From contig JBBSIG010000068.1 of assembly GCA_038232215.1 (NCBI GenBank), forward strand, positions 1 to 11,878: a stretch of 11,878 nt of DNA. The letters are read 5' to 3'. This stretch comes from JBBSIG01 sp038232215 (GTDB lineage: Bacteria > Actinomycetota > Thermoleophilia > Gaiellales > Gaiellaceae). The notes beneath the pieces were generated by a model that saw only the letters and a list, made by a program, of their open reading frames with translations, was not told the DNA's origin and did no database searches. The translations under genes and the position numbers were made by a program. This document shows, piece after piece, positions 1-6,714 of the stretch; the stretch's first letter is position 1, and each line of letters begins with the position of its first letter.

Positions 1-1
1 C

Positions 2-604
2 GCCGAGCGAACGGCGGCGTCGCTCGGCGAGGGCGCGCGCGCCGTGGAGGTCGACGTGCGCGAGCGGGGCTCGATCGAGCGGGTGCTCGACGGCGCCGGC
101 CGCGTCGACGTCATGGTCAACAACGCGGCGCGGACGGTGTCGCGGTCCTTCTGGGAGATCGGCGCGGACGAGTGGAACGACGTGCTCGCGGTCAACCTGC
201 GCGGAGTGTTCTTCGGCTGCCAGCTCGCGGGCGAGCGGATGCGGGAGCAGGGGTGGGGGCGTATCCTCAACCTCGCCTCGCTCGCAGGCCAGCAGGGCGG
301 AGCCGTGGCCGGGGCGCACTACGCCGCCTCGAAGGCCGGCATCGTCGTCCTGACGAAGATCGTCGCCGGCGAGCTCGCGGCGCACGGAGTGACGTGCAAC
401 GCGATCGCGCCCGCGGCGATCCGGACGCCGGTCATGGACGGGCTCTCCGCGCAGCGCCTCGAGGCTGTGCGGCAGCGGATTCCGGTCGGGCGCTTCGGCG
501 AGCCGGAGGAGATCGGCGCGCTGGCCGCGTTCCTCGCCTCGGACGACGCGGGCTACATCACCGGCGCGACCTACGACGTCAACGGCGGGCTCTTCATGCG
601 CTGA
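2..604 (+). CDS. SDR-family NAD(P)-dependent oxidoreductase, 5'-truncated by window edge
   Basis: Short-chain dehydrogenase/reductase of the classical type, probably cytosolic, reducing or oxidising an alcohol/ketone with NAD(P). The frame is open to the left edge, so the start and the N-terminal Rossmann motif (TGxxxGIG) lie outside; 200 residues are visible. An internal GTG at 44 is not the real start, because SDR-like sequence continues upstream of it. Visible SDR marks: the NNA motif (NNAAR), the structural Asn in LAVNLRG, the catalytic Ser in NLASLAG, the YxxxK pair in HYAASKAG, and the usual C-terminus YITGATYDVNGG. The motif after the active site reads PAAIRTP rather than the common PGxIxTP, a mild variant. 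The stop (TGA 602-604) lies inside the end of the convergent livM gene, giving a 34-bp tail-to-tail overlap. The substrate cannot be told from sequence; a 3-oxoacyl-ACP reductase-like or sugar/steroid dehydrogenase label would be a guess. Confidence 0.9.
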   Translation, partial: AERTAASLGEGARAVEVDVRERGSIERVLDGAGRVDVMVNNAARTVSRSFWEIGADEWNDVLAVNLRGVFFGCQLAGERMREQGWGRILNLASLAGQQGGAVAGAHYAASKAGIVVLTKIVAGELAAHGVTCNAIAPAAIRTPVMDGLSAQRLEAVRQRIPVGRFGEPEEIGALAAFLASDDAGYITGATYDVNGGLFMR

Positions 605-1569
605 GGGCGTACGCGGCGCGCGGCGTCGAGGAGGGTCGGCAGGAGACCGCGCGGCATGAACACCATCACGAGGATCAGGATCAGCGCGTAGAGCCCGATC
701 GACGCGACGCGCGGCGCCTGCACGGGCAGGCTCCCGATCAGGCTCAGCTTCTGCAGCAGATGCTGGAGGTAGGTGATCGCGACCGCCCCCACGACGGCGC
801 CGTAGACGCTCCCGATCCCGCCGATCGCGACCATCACGACGAACTGGACGCTCAGCACGACCGGGAACGAGTCGGGCGAGAGGTACTGCAGCAGGTACGT
901 GTAGAGCCCACCCGCCAACCCGGCGAAGCCCGCCGAGAGGACGAAGAGCTTCAGCTTGTACGCGGTCACGTTGACGCCGACGGCGGCGGCGGTCGCCTCG
1001 CTCGTCGCGATCAGCTGCAGGCCGCGCCCGGCCCGCGAGCGCACGAGGTTGACCGCGACGAGCACGGTGAGGATCGCGCACGCCCACACCGTGGCCGCGT
1101 ACAGGTGCCCCTTGATCTGGGTACCGCCGACCTCGAGCGGCGGGATCCCGATCAGGCCGATCTGGCCGCCCGTGAAGGTGTCCCAGGTGAAGATCACGGC
1201 GAGCAGGATCAGGTGGAGGGCGAGGGTGGCGAAGGCGAGGTAGTGGCCGCGCAGGCGCAGGAGGGGGACGCCGATGACGGCGGCGACGGCGGCAGTCAGG
1301 AAGGGCGCGAGCGCGAGCGCGAGCAGCGGGTCGTGGTGACGGACGGCGAGGATCCCGGAGGTGTACGCCCCGAGCGCGTAGAACGCCCCCTGGCCGAGCG
1401 AGACCTGTCCGGCGAAGCCCATCAGGAGCGAGAGGCCGACGGCCACGATCACGGCGAGACCCATCAGCGAGTAGAGAGACTGGTTCGAGGGGCCGAGCGT
1501 GTAGGGGAGATAGAGCGCCAGAGCGGCGAGGCCCACCCAGCCCCCGGCGCGGAGGGCGCCCGCGGTCAC
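571..1569 (-). CDS. livM: Branched-chain amino acid-type ABC transporter permease LivM
   Basis: Inner-membrane permease of the HAAT/Liv family (BPD_transp_2 fold), the partner of LivH. About 332 residues, with many hydrophobic segments. Family hallmarks are the stretch GFAGQVSLGQGAFYALGAY near residue 55 and, in the C-terminal half, the conserved cytoplasmic-loop region VAIGGIGSVYGAVVGA that contacts the ATPases. I place the start at GTG 1569, which overlaps the livH stop as GTGA; the longer reading from 1596 would add nine polar residues and a larger overlap. It is the last gene of the importer operon. The C-terminus (MPRGLLPTLLDAARRVRP and a short polar tail) is normal for LivM but extends over the end of the convergent SDR gene. 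Liv-type systems carry amino acids, but in actinomycetes and proteobacteria they also carry aromatic acids, amides and urea, so the name does not fix the substrate. Confidence 0.93.
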   Translation of the reverse strand: MTAGALRAGGWVGLAALALYLPYTLGPSNQSLYSLMGLAVIVAVGLSLLMGFAGQVSLGQGAFYALGAYTSGILAVRHHDPLLALALAPFLTAAVAAVIGVPLLRLRGHYLAFATLALHLILLAVIFTWDTFTGGQIGLIGIPPLEVGGTQIKGHLYAATVWACAILTVLVAVNLVRSRAGRGLQLIATSEATAAAVGVNVTAYKLKLFVLSAGFAGLAGGLYTYLLQYLSPDSFPVVLSVQFVVMVAIGGIGSVYGAVVGAVAITYLQHLLQKLSLIGSLPVQAPRVASIGLYALILILVMVFMPRGLLPTLLDAARRVRPQRMKSPPLTS

Positions 1570-2414
1570 GCGACCACCTCGTTGCGAGACCGCCACCCGA
1601 TCAGCGCGAGCATGATGAGCAGCGCGATCGCGAGCTCGTACTGCGGGTTTATGTACCCGACGACGAGGTTCTCGGCGATCCCGAGCACGAGGCCGCCGGC
1701 GAGCGCGCCGCGGATGCTGACCAGCCCGCCGAAGGCGGCCGCGGCAAAGCCGTTGACCGCGATGCCGACGTCGGAATCGAACGTCACGGGGATGACCGGC
1801 GTCAGCAGCACGCCGGCGAGCGCGCCGAGCGCCGCCGCCATCGCGAACGAGACGACGCCGAGCGCCCGCACGTTCAGCCCGACGAGCTCGGAGGCCCGGC
1901 GCGAGTCGGCACAGGCGACGAGCGCATGACCGACGATCGTCCGTCGCAGCAGGGCGGTGAGCAGGATCGCCGCGAGAAACGTGACGGCCACGATGAGCGT
2001 GTACTGCGGCTCGATCAGGACACCTCCGAGCGACCAGGCGTGCCTCGAGATCGACGCGTACGAGCGCGGCACGTCGCCGAAGACGTAGAGCTCGACGGCC
2101 GAGGCCAGGAGCGCGAGGCCGAGGGTGATGATAAGACTCGCGAGCGGCGTGGTGCGACCCCTGCGCCCGAGCGCCACGAAGCCCATGAGCGCTCCGATCA
2201 CCGCGACGAGCGCCACGGCGAGCGCGGCCGCGAGCGCGGTCGGGACGTGGCCGACGAGGCGAGCGGTCACGAGTCCGGCGATCACCGCGAAGGCGCCCTG
2301 CGCGAAGTTGATGATGCTCGTCGTGCGATAGACGAGCACGAGCCCGATCCCGATCAGCGCATAGGCGGAGCCCGTGCTGATCCCGACCACCACGAGCTGG
2401 AGGAAGGTCGTCAC
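1566..2414 (-). CDS. livH: Branched-chain amino acid-type ABC transporter permease LivH
   Basis: Inner-membrane permease, first of the LivH/LivM pair. 282 residues, close to the usual family length of about 290. The N-terminus carries the family signature GSAYALIGIGLVLVYRTT followed by SIINFAQGAF (compare INFAQGEF in LivH proteins). Several further hydrophobic segments follow, and the loop NGFAAAAFGGLVSIRGALAG near residue 220 is the ATPase-contacting region. The start is GTG 2414, overlapping the livF stop as GTGA, and the livM start overlaps its stop in the same way, so the four proteins are translationally coupled. Membership of the liv-type family is clear; the transported compound is not. 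Confidence 0.94.
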   Translation of the reverse strand: MTTFLQLVVVGISTGSAYALIGIGLVLVYRTTSIINFAQGAFAVIAGLVTARLVGHVPTALAAALAVALVAVIGALMGFVALGRRGRTTPLASLIITLGLALLASAVELYVFGDVPRSYASISRHAWSLGGVLIEPQYTLIVAVTFLAAILLTALLRRTIVGHALVACADSRRASELVGLNVRALGVVSFAMAAALGALAGVLLTPVIPVTFDSDVGIAVNGFAAAAFGGLVSIRGALAGGLVLGIAENLVVGYINPQYELAIALLIMLALIGWRSRNEVVA

Positions 2415-3169
2415 AGCGTCTCGACCGCGAGTCCGCCGCCGAGGTACGCGTCGCGGACGGCGTCCTGCCGCCGTAGCTCCTCGCTCGGGCCGGCCAGCAC
2501 AGCTCGACCCGCCTCGAGGACGTAGGCCCGGTCGCAGAGATCGAAGGCGAGGTGGGCGTTCTGCTCGACGAGCAGCAGCGCGACGCCGTGCTCCTCGTTG
2601 AGCGAGCGGAGGAAGGCGGTCAGATCCTGGACGACCACGGGCGCGAGGCCGAGCGAGAGCTCGTCGATCGCGAGGAGACGCGGCCCGGCCATCAAGGCTC
2701 GGCCGATCGCGACCATCTGCTGCTCGCCGCCCGACGTGCGGCCGGCGGGCCGATCGCGGAGCTCCTCGAGCTTCGGCAGCAGCCGGTAGACGCGCTGCAG
2801 CCGCTCCCGTGTCTCCGCGCGGGCCGCCGGATAGCGGAATGGCCCGGTTCTCCCGTACGCGCCGAGCAGGAGGTTTGCCTCGACGGGGAGGCTCGGGAAG
2901 ACCTGCCGACCCTCGGGTACCTGGCTCACTCCGAGGCGGACAACCGCTCCGGGCCCCGCGCCGGTGACCTCGCGGCCGTCGATCGCGACCCGGCCGCCGG
3001 CAGGCTTCAGCAGGCCGCAGACGGCGTTCAGGAGCGAGGTCTTCCCGGCTCCGTTGGGGCCGATCAGGGCGACCCGCTCGCCGCGCTCGAGCGCGAGCGA
3101 GACGCCGTCGACCGCGACCGCACGGCCGTATCTGACAGTGAGGTCGTCGACCTCCAGGAGCGCACTCAA
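2411..3169 (-). CDS. livF: ABC transporter ATP-binding protein LivF
   Basis: Cytoplasmic ATPase that drives the LivH/LivM channel together with LivG. About 252 residues, as expected for LivF. Walker A is GPNGAGKT, the ABC signature is TSGGEQQMVAIGRAL, Walker B is LLAIDELSLGLAP, and the switch region is LLVEQNAHLAF, where LivF proteins commonly have Gln after Glu. The reading frame is open far upstream across livG, but that extension is antisense-like, low-complexity Arg/Pro sequence. I therefore start at TTG 3169, giving LSALLEVDDLTVRYG, the normal LivF N-terminus. The TTG overlaps the livG stop as TTGA, matching the 4-bp overlaps at the next two junctions. Confidence 0.93.
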   Translation of the reverse strand: MSALLEVDDLTVRYGRAVAVDGVSLALERGERVALIGPNGAGKTSLLNAVCGLLKPAGGRVAIDGREVTGAGPGAVVRLGVSQVPEGRQVFPSLPVEANLLLGAYGRTGPFRYPAARAETRERLQRVYRLLPKLEELRDRPAGRTSGGEQQMVAIGRALMAGPRLLAIDELSLGLAPVVVQDLTAFLRSLNEEHGVALLLVEQNAHLAFDLCDRAYVLEAGRAVLAGPSEELRRQDAVRDAYLGGGLAVETL

Positions 3170-3945
3170 GCCGCTGCCGTACCCAGGTACGCGGAGATGA
3201 CGCGCTCGTCTCGCCGGACGTCCTCGGGCGGTCCGTCCGCGATGATCCGGCCGCGATCGAGCACGATCACGCGGTCGGCGACTGAGCCCACGAACTGCAT
3301 GTCGTGCTCGACGAGTATCTGCGTCAGCCCTCGCTCGCGAAGGTCTCGGAACACCCGGATTAGCTGGCTCTTCTCGGCCGCCCGGAGGCCGGCCACGGGC
3401 TCGTCGAGCAGGAGGACGCGCGGGCGCTGCGCGAGCACGCGCGCGATGGCGAGCAGCCGAAGCTGCCCGTAGGGAAGCGTGGCGGCAGGGTCGTGCGCGC
3501 GGGAGTCGAGGCCGACGAGTTGGAGGGCCTCGCGCGCCGTGTCGCGGATCTCGCGCTCCTCGCGCCTCTGGCTCCGCAGGCGCAGGATTCCGGCCAGGAA
3601 CTCCGACTTCGTCCAGGCATGACAGCCGACCATCGCGTTCGACAGGACGTCGACCTGCTCGAGCGAGCGCGTGGACTGGAAGACGGTCGCGAGCCCTGCG
3701 CGGGCGCGGCGGTGCGCCGCCCAGCGCGAGACGTCCGCGCCCTCGAGGAGGATCAGCCCTTCCTCCTGGCGAAGGCCGCCGGAGAGACACTGCAGGAGCG
3801 TCGATTTCCCCGCGCCGTTCGGTCCGATCAGACAGGTGAGCGAGCCTCGCTCGACGACGAAGCTCACGTCCTCGACGGCCCGAACGGCCCCGAAGCGCTT
3901 CGACAGCGATTCGATCTCGAGCGCTGCGCGGGACGCCTCCGGCAC
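3166..3945 (-). CDS. livG: ABC transporter ATP-binding protein LivG
   Basis: Cytoplasmic ATPase of the Liv-type importer, 259 residues from a GTG start at 3945. Walker A is GPNGAGKS, the signature region is LPYGQLRLLAIARVLA, Walker B is VLLLDEPVAGL, and the H-loop His is in ILVEHDMQFV. The insert between Walker A and the signature (residues roughly 90-150) is the LivG-type helical region, longer than in LivF. Only a weak ribosome binding site precedes the GTG. It lies 32 bp after the stop of the FAD monooxygenase gene on the same strand, so it may be co-transcribed with it. No periplasmic binding protein (LivJ/LivK type) is adjacent on either side. Confidence 0.93.
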   Translation of the reverse strand: MPEASRAALEIESLSKRFGAVRAVEDVSFVVERGSLTCLIGPNGAGKSTLLQCLSGGLRQEEGLILLEGADVSRWAAHRRARAGLATVFQSTRSLEQVDVLSNAMVGCHAWTKSEFLAGILRLRSQRREEREIRDTAREALQLVGLDSRAHDPAATLPYGQLRLLAIARVLAQRPRVLLLDEPVAGLRAAEKSQLIRVFRDLRERGLTQILVEHDMQFVGSVADRVIVLDRGRIIADGPPEDVRRDERVISAYLGTAAA

Positions 3946-3977
3946 GCGGTAACTCTACGGGGCGGCCAGGCGAGTTC

Positions 3978-5294
3978 TCAACGAGGCGTGCCCCGGCGCC
4001 GGGCTGCAGCGGGGCCGGCGACGTAGCCGTCGGGGCGCAGGAGCCAGAGCCGGTCGCGGGGCTGATCGGGCAGCCGGACGACCCGGAAGAGCCCCTCCTG
4101 CCGAACCGTCTCGGCTGTCCGTGGAGCGGGACGGCCCACCGGCCCCGGTCCTGATCCGTAGACGGCGGGCGTGGCGAAGGTCCCGCTGTTGACGAGCCGC
4201 CGAACCACCCGGCTGCGAACGCTGCCTCGCAGGATGGCGTCGCGCAGGAGCCGGTGGGCCCGCGTCGGGGGCGCCATGAAGCGCATCGTCGCGGACGTGA
4301 CAGCGACGTTCTCCCGCCCGGCCGGTCGGCGCTCGGCGTCGTAGCTGTCGAGCAGAGCGTCGGAGGCCCCGCCCGAGCGCACGAGGGCGAGCTTCCAGGC
4401 GAGGTTCGCCGCGTCCTCGATACCGCTGTTCAGCCCGCGCGCCCCGAACGGGGCCATCAGGTGCGCGGCGTCGCCGGCGAGGAAGACTCGCCCTGCGCGG
4501 AACGTGCGGGCAAGCCGTTGGTGAAAGCGGTACGAGCTCAGCCACGCGAGCTCGTACGGCGCCTCGCCCACGATCGCGCGGATGCGCTCGTCGAGGCGAC
4601 CGGAGACGCGCTCGACTTCGACCGCGGTCTCCTCGGGCACCTGCCAGTCGATGCGCCACTCCCCGTCGGGCTGAGGGTGGATCAGAGCCTGGCGCCCCGG
4701 ATTGAAAGGAGGATCGAAGAAGAAGCGACGCTCGTTGCGGAACGGGAGCTCCGCGCGAACGTCCGCGATCAGGAAGCGATCGCGGAAGCTCTTGCCGGGA
4801 AACTCGATGCCCGCGAGCCGGCGCACCGCGCTGCGCGCGCCGTCGCACCCCACCGCGTACGAGCCTCGGAGCTCCTCGGCGCCGGCCTCGAGCGTGATGC
4901 CGTGGGCATCCTGCTGGAGATTGCCGACCTCGCTGCCCCAGCGGAGCTCGACCTGCGGAGTCGCGTCGACCCGCGCGAGCAGCGCGCGCTCGGTGTGCGT
5001 CTGCTGGAGATTGACGAAGGCGGGCGGCTCCCCGGCCACGGGAGGCGGGTACTCGATGCAGAAGAGCTCGCGCTCGCGGACATAGGTGCGCGCCCGATCG
5101 AGCACGATGCCGCGCTCGAGCATCGGCCCCGCACAGCCGAGGCGCTCGAACGTCTCCAGCGCGTGCCGTGCGAGCACGATCGCCCTCGAGCCAACCCGTT
5201 CCGGCTCGCGCTTGGCCTCGACGAGCACGCTCGGCACGTCGAAGCGCGCGAGCTCGAGCGCGAGGGTCAGCCCCACCGGGCCCGCGCCGACCAC
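3978..5294 (-). CDS. FAD-dependent monooxygenase (MhpA/phenol-hydroxylase-like, FAD_binding_3)
   Basis: Flavoprotein of the group A aromatic hydroxylases, which use NAD(P)H and O2 to hydroxylate an aromatic or similar ring in the cytosol. 438 residues from GTG 5294. The FAD Rossmann motif GAGPVG is at residues 3-8, the DG motif in CDGARS at about 150-155, and the second FAD motif in AGDAAHLMAPFGARGLNSG at about 273-291. The end has the RPDGYVA signature seen at the close of MhpA/TfdB-like enzymes, but the C-terminal thioredoxin-like domain is much shortened (MhpA is about 550 residues). The start is a problem: GTG 5294 gives M-V-GAGPVG and removes most of the first beta strand, yet no ATG, GTG or TTG occurs in frame upstream before the stop at about 5511. 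A CTG at about 5327-5325 would give MGAAADLAPVLVVGAGPVG, a full strand, overlapping the end of the MBL gene. The 11-bp gap to the MBL gene and 32-bp gap to livG suggest one operon. Confidence 0.88.
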   Translation of the reverse strand: MVGAGPVGLTLALELARFDVPSVLVEAKREPERVGSRAIVLARHALETFERLGCAGPMLERGIVLDRARTYVRERELFCIEYPPPVAGEPPAFVNLQQTHTERALLARVDATPQVELRWGSEVGNLQQDAHGITLEAGAEELRGSYAVGCDGARSAVRRLAGIEFPGKSFRDRFLIADVRAELPFRNERRFFFDPPFNPGRQALIHPQPDGEWRIDWQVPEETAVEVERVSGRLDERIRAIVGEAPYELAWLSSYRFHQRLARTFRAGRVFLAGDAAHLMAPFGARGLNSGIEDAANLAWKLALVRSGGASDALLDSYDAERRPAGRENVAVTSATMRFMAPPTRAHRLLRDAILRGSVRSRVVRRLVNSGTFATPAVYGSGPGPVGRPAPRTAETVRQEGLFRVVRLPDQPRDRLWLLRPDGYVAGPAAARRRGTPR

Positions 5295-5305
5295 GAGGAC
5301 GGGCG

Positions 5306-6280
5306 CTAGGTCTGCAGCTGCTCCCAGACGGCTGCGTCCTTCTCGGCGGTCCAGACCTGCGGCCCGCTGCCGTCGGCCTCGTCGGCTGCGCGTGCGACGT
5401 TGAACGGCAGGCAGTGCTCGAAGATCGACCAGCCGCCGAAGCGCGGCTCGAGCGCGGCACGCGTCGCGTCGAACGCCTCCTTGAGGTTGCCGCGATGCTC
5501 GCCGACCGTCTCACGGACGGTACTGAGGTACTCCCGCGTCTCGGCCACCGCCCGCGAGACCTCCCCGCCGCGGAGAGCCGGGCCGCGGCCGGGGACGAGC
5601 GTCGTCGCGCCGAGCGCCTCGAGCCGGTCGAGGGTGGAGGTCGACCACTCGGCGATCGCCGCGTCCCCCATGTACGGCGCCGCGCGCGCCTCCACCAGAT
5701 CGCCGGCGAAGAGCACGCGCTCCGCGGGCAGCCACACGGACGCGTCACCTTCGGTGTGCCCGCCGCCGAGGTGCCGGATCTGCACCTCTCGATCACCGAG
5801 AAAGATCGTGAGCGTGTGGGTGAAGGTGCCGTTCGGATGCGTCAGGCCCGGGATCGAGTCGACGTCCCTGAACAGGCGCGGGAAGCGTCGCGTCTCCGAC
5901 TCGAAGTCCGCCGCTCCGCGTTCGAGGATCCAGTCGCGCGTGCGCGCGTGGGCCACGATCTGGCGCGCCGCGAAGGCCGACGCCCCGAGGACGCGAACCG
6001 CGTGGTAATGCGTGAGCACGAGAAACTCGATCGGGAGGTCGGTGAGCTCGCGGAGGGCGGCGAGCCACTCCCGCGCTGCGGTCGGCGTCGCGCGGGCGTC
6101 GATCGCGAGCACCGACTCGGGGCCGATCACCGCGCCGACATTCGGATCTCCCTCGGCCGTGAACGCGAGCACACCCGGTGCCAGCTCCTCGAGCGTCGAG
6201 GTCTTCTCGGCGACGTCCGCAGTGGAGGCAAACGGCTTCGCCACATCCACAGAGTACGTCCATTCGGACGCTCCCTGCAC
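5306..6280 (-). CDS. Metallo-beta-lactamase-fold protein with degenerate second metal site
   Basis: MBL-superfamily protein of about 324 residues, of the general SoxH/quinoprotein-relay type (COG0491-like). The fold is clear from FLVLTHYHAVRVLG (residues 87-99), LGGGHTEGD (171-179), VLFAGDL (189-195) and LVPGRGPAL (228-236). Using standard MBL numbering, the Zn1 ligands are present (His91, His93, His175), as is the bridging Asp194. The three residues specific to Zn2 are replaced: Asp120 by Val95, His121 by Arg96, His263 by Arg232. Hydrolase activity by the usual two-metal mechanism is therefore doubtful; a one-metal enzyme or a binding role is possible. The start is uncertain: GTG 6280 is used, but GTG 6250 and GTG 6244 are in frame and could serve. 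No signal peptide is evident. It lies just upstream of the FAD monooxygenase gene and may be the first gene of that transcript, in which case its promoter must lie within the HAMP/EAL remnant. Confidence 0.85.
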   Translation of the reverse strand: MQGASEWTYSVDVAKPFASTADVAEKTSTLEELAPGVLAFTAEGDPNVGAVIGPESVLAIDARATPTAAREWLAALRELTDLPIEFLVLTHYHAVRVLGASAFAARQIVAHARTRDWILERGAADFESETRRFPRLFRDVDSIPGLTHPNGTFTHTLTIFLGDREVQIRHLGGGHTEGDASVWLPAERVLFAGDLVEARAAPYMGDAAIAEWSTSTLDRLEALGATTLVPGRGPALRGGEVSRAVAETREYLSTVRETVGEHRGNLKEAFDATRAALEPRFGGWSIFEHCLPFNVARAADEADGSGPQVWTAEKDAAVWEQLQT

Positions 6281-6298
6281 CTGAAGCTAACGGGCGCC

Positions 6299-6714
6299 AT
6301 GCTGCTCGTCCTCACGCTCGACGGCGCGATCGGCCACGCACTCAGCCAGGTGGCGCATTCCGCGGACCGGCTCGCGACGGGCACGGTCGCCGACTTCACC
6401 CGCGCGCTGGAGGCGCTCAGCGACGGCCGGCTCGACGCGGCCCACGCACGGATGGAGGTGATCCCGCTCAACGTGCCGGCGCGGGACGAGGTCGGAGCAA
6501 TGGCGGTCAGCTTCAACGCGATGCAGGACGAGATCGCGAGGGCCGCCGTCTCGCCGAGGGAATCGAGACGGAGCGCCAGCGAGATCTGCTGCTCGAGCGC
6601 GGCTGCAATCTCGGCCAGGTCTTCCTCTTCAGCCCCGCGGTGCGCCCGGAGCGAATCGAGGAGCTGCTCGGCGGCCTGCCGGCGTCTCCGGCGGAAGCCG
6701 GCTTGGCCGGCTAG
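6299..6714 (+). pseudogene. Remnant of a HAMP...EAL cyclic-di-GMP signalling gene
   Basis: Two pieces of a signalling protein lie head to tail in different frames. From ATG 6299, frame 2 reads a HAMP-like linker: a Leu/Ala-rich helix, a middle segment with GRLDAAHARMEVIPL, then ARDEVGAMAVSFNAMQDEIARAA, the second HAMP helix, up to about 6545. From about 6550, frame 1 reads LAEGIETERQRDLL, then ERGCNLGQVFLFS and VRPERIEELL, ending at TAG 6712-6714. This is the C-terminal end of an EAL phosphodiesterase domain (compare VAEGVETEEQ...GCDYGQGYLFSRP). The transmembrane/sensor part, any GGDEF domain and about three quarters of the EAL domain, including its catalytic EAL motif, are missing. The simplest reading is an internal deletion with loss of frame. 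It fills the 348-bp gap between the MBL and methyltransferase genes, and its last 86 bp are overlapped by the antisense methyltransferase tail. Confidence 0.75.

Noticed and set aside
172..1929. 585-codon plus-strand open frame across livM and livH
   Set aside because: Arg/Asp/Glu/Ala-rich, low-complexity translation without any domain; it is the antisense shadow of two clear membrane-protein genes in GC-rich DNA.
3170..3790. Upstream extension of the livF frame
   Set aside because: The added 200 residues are Arg/Pro/Ala-rich and cover livG in another frame; the TTGA overlap at 3166-3169 gives the normal LivF N-terminus.
3166..3945. Unusual LPYGQ signature in LivG and DELSLGL Walker B in LivF as signs of inactivity
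   Set aside because: Both variants are, as far as I know, common in functional Liv-type ATPases, so they are not evidence of loss of function.
3955..5796. 613-codon minus-strand open frame overlapping the FAD gene
   Set aside because: Arg/Ser/Ala-rich translation with no motif; it is the alternate-frame shadow of the FAD monooxygenase and MBL genes.
5793..6263. Minus-strand ATG 6263 behind an AGGGAG motif
   Set aside because: It would be well placed for a ribosome binding site, but the frame gives a Cys/Arg-rich peptide without similarity to anything, while the MBL frame is intact throughout.
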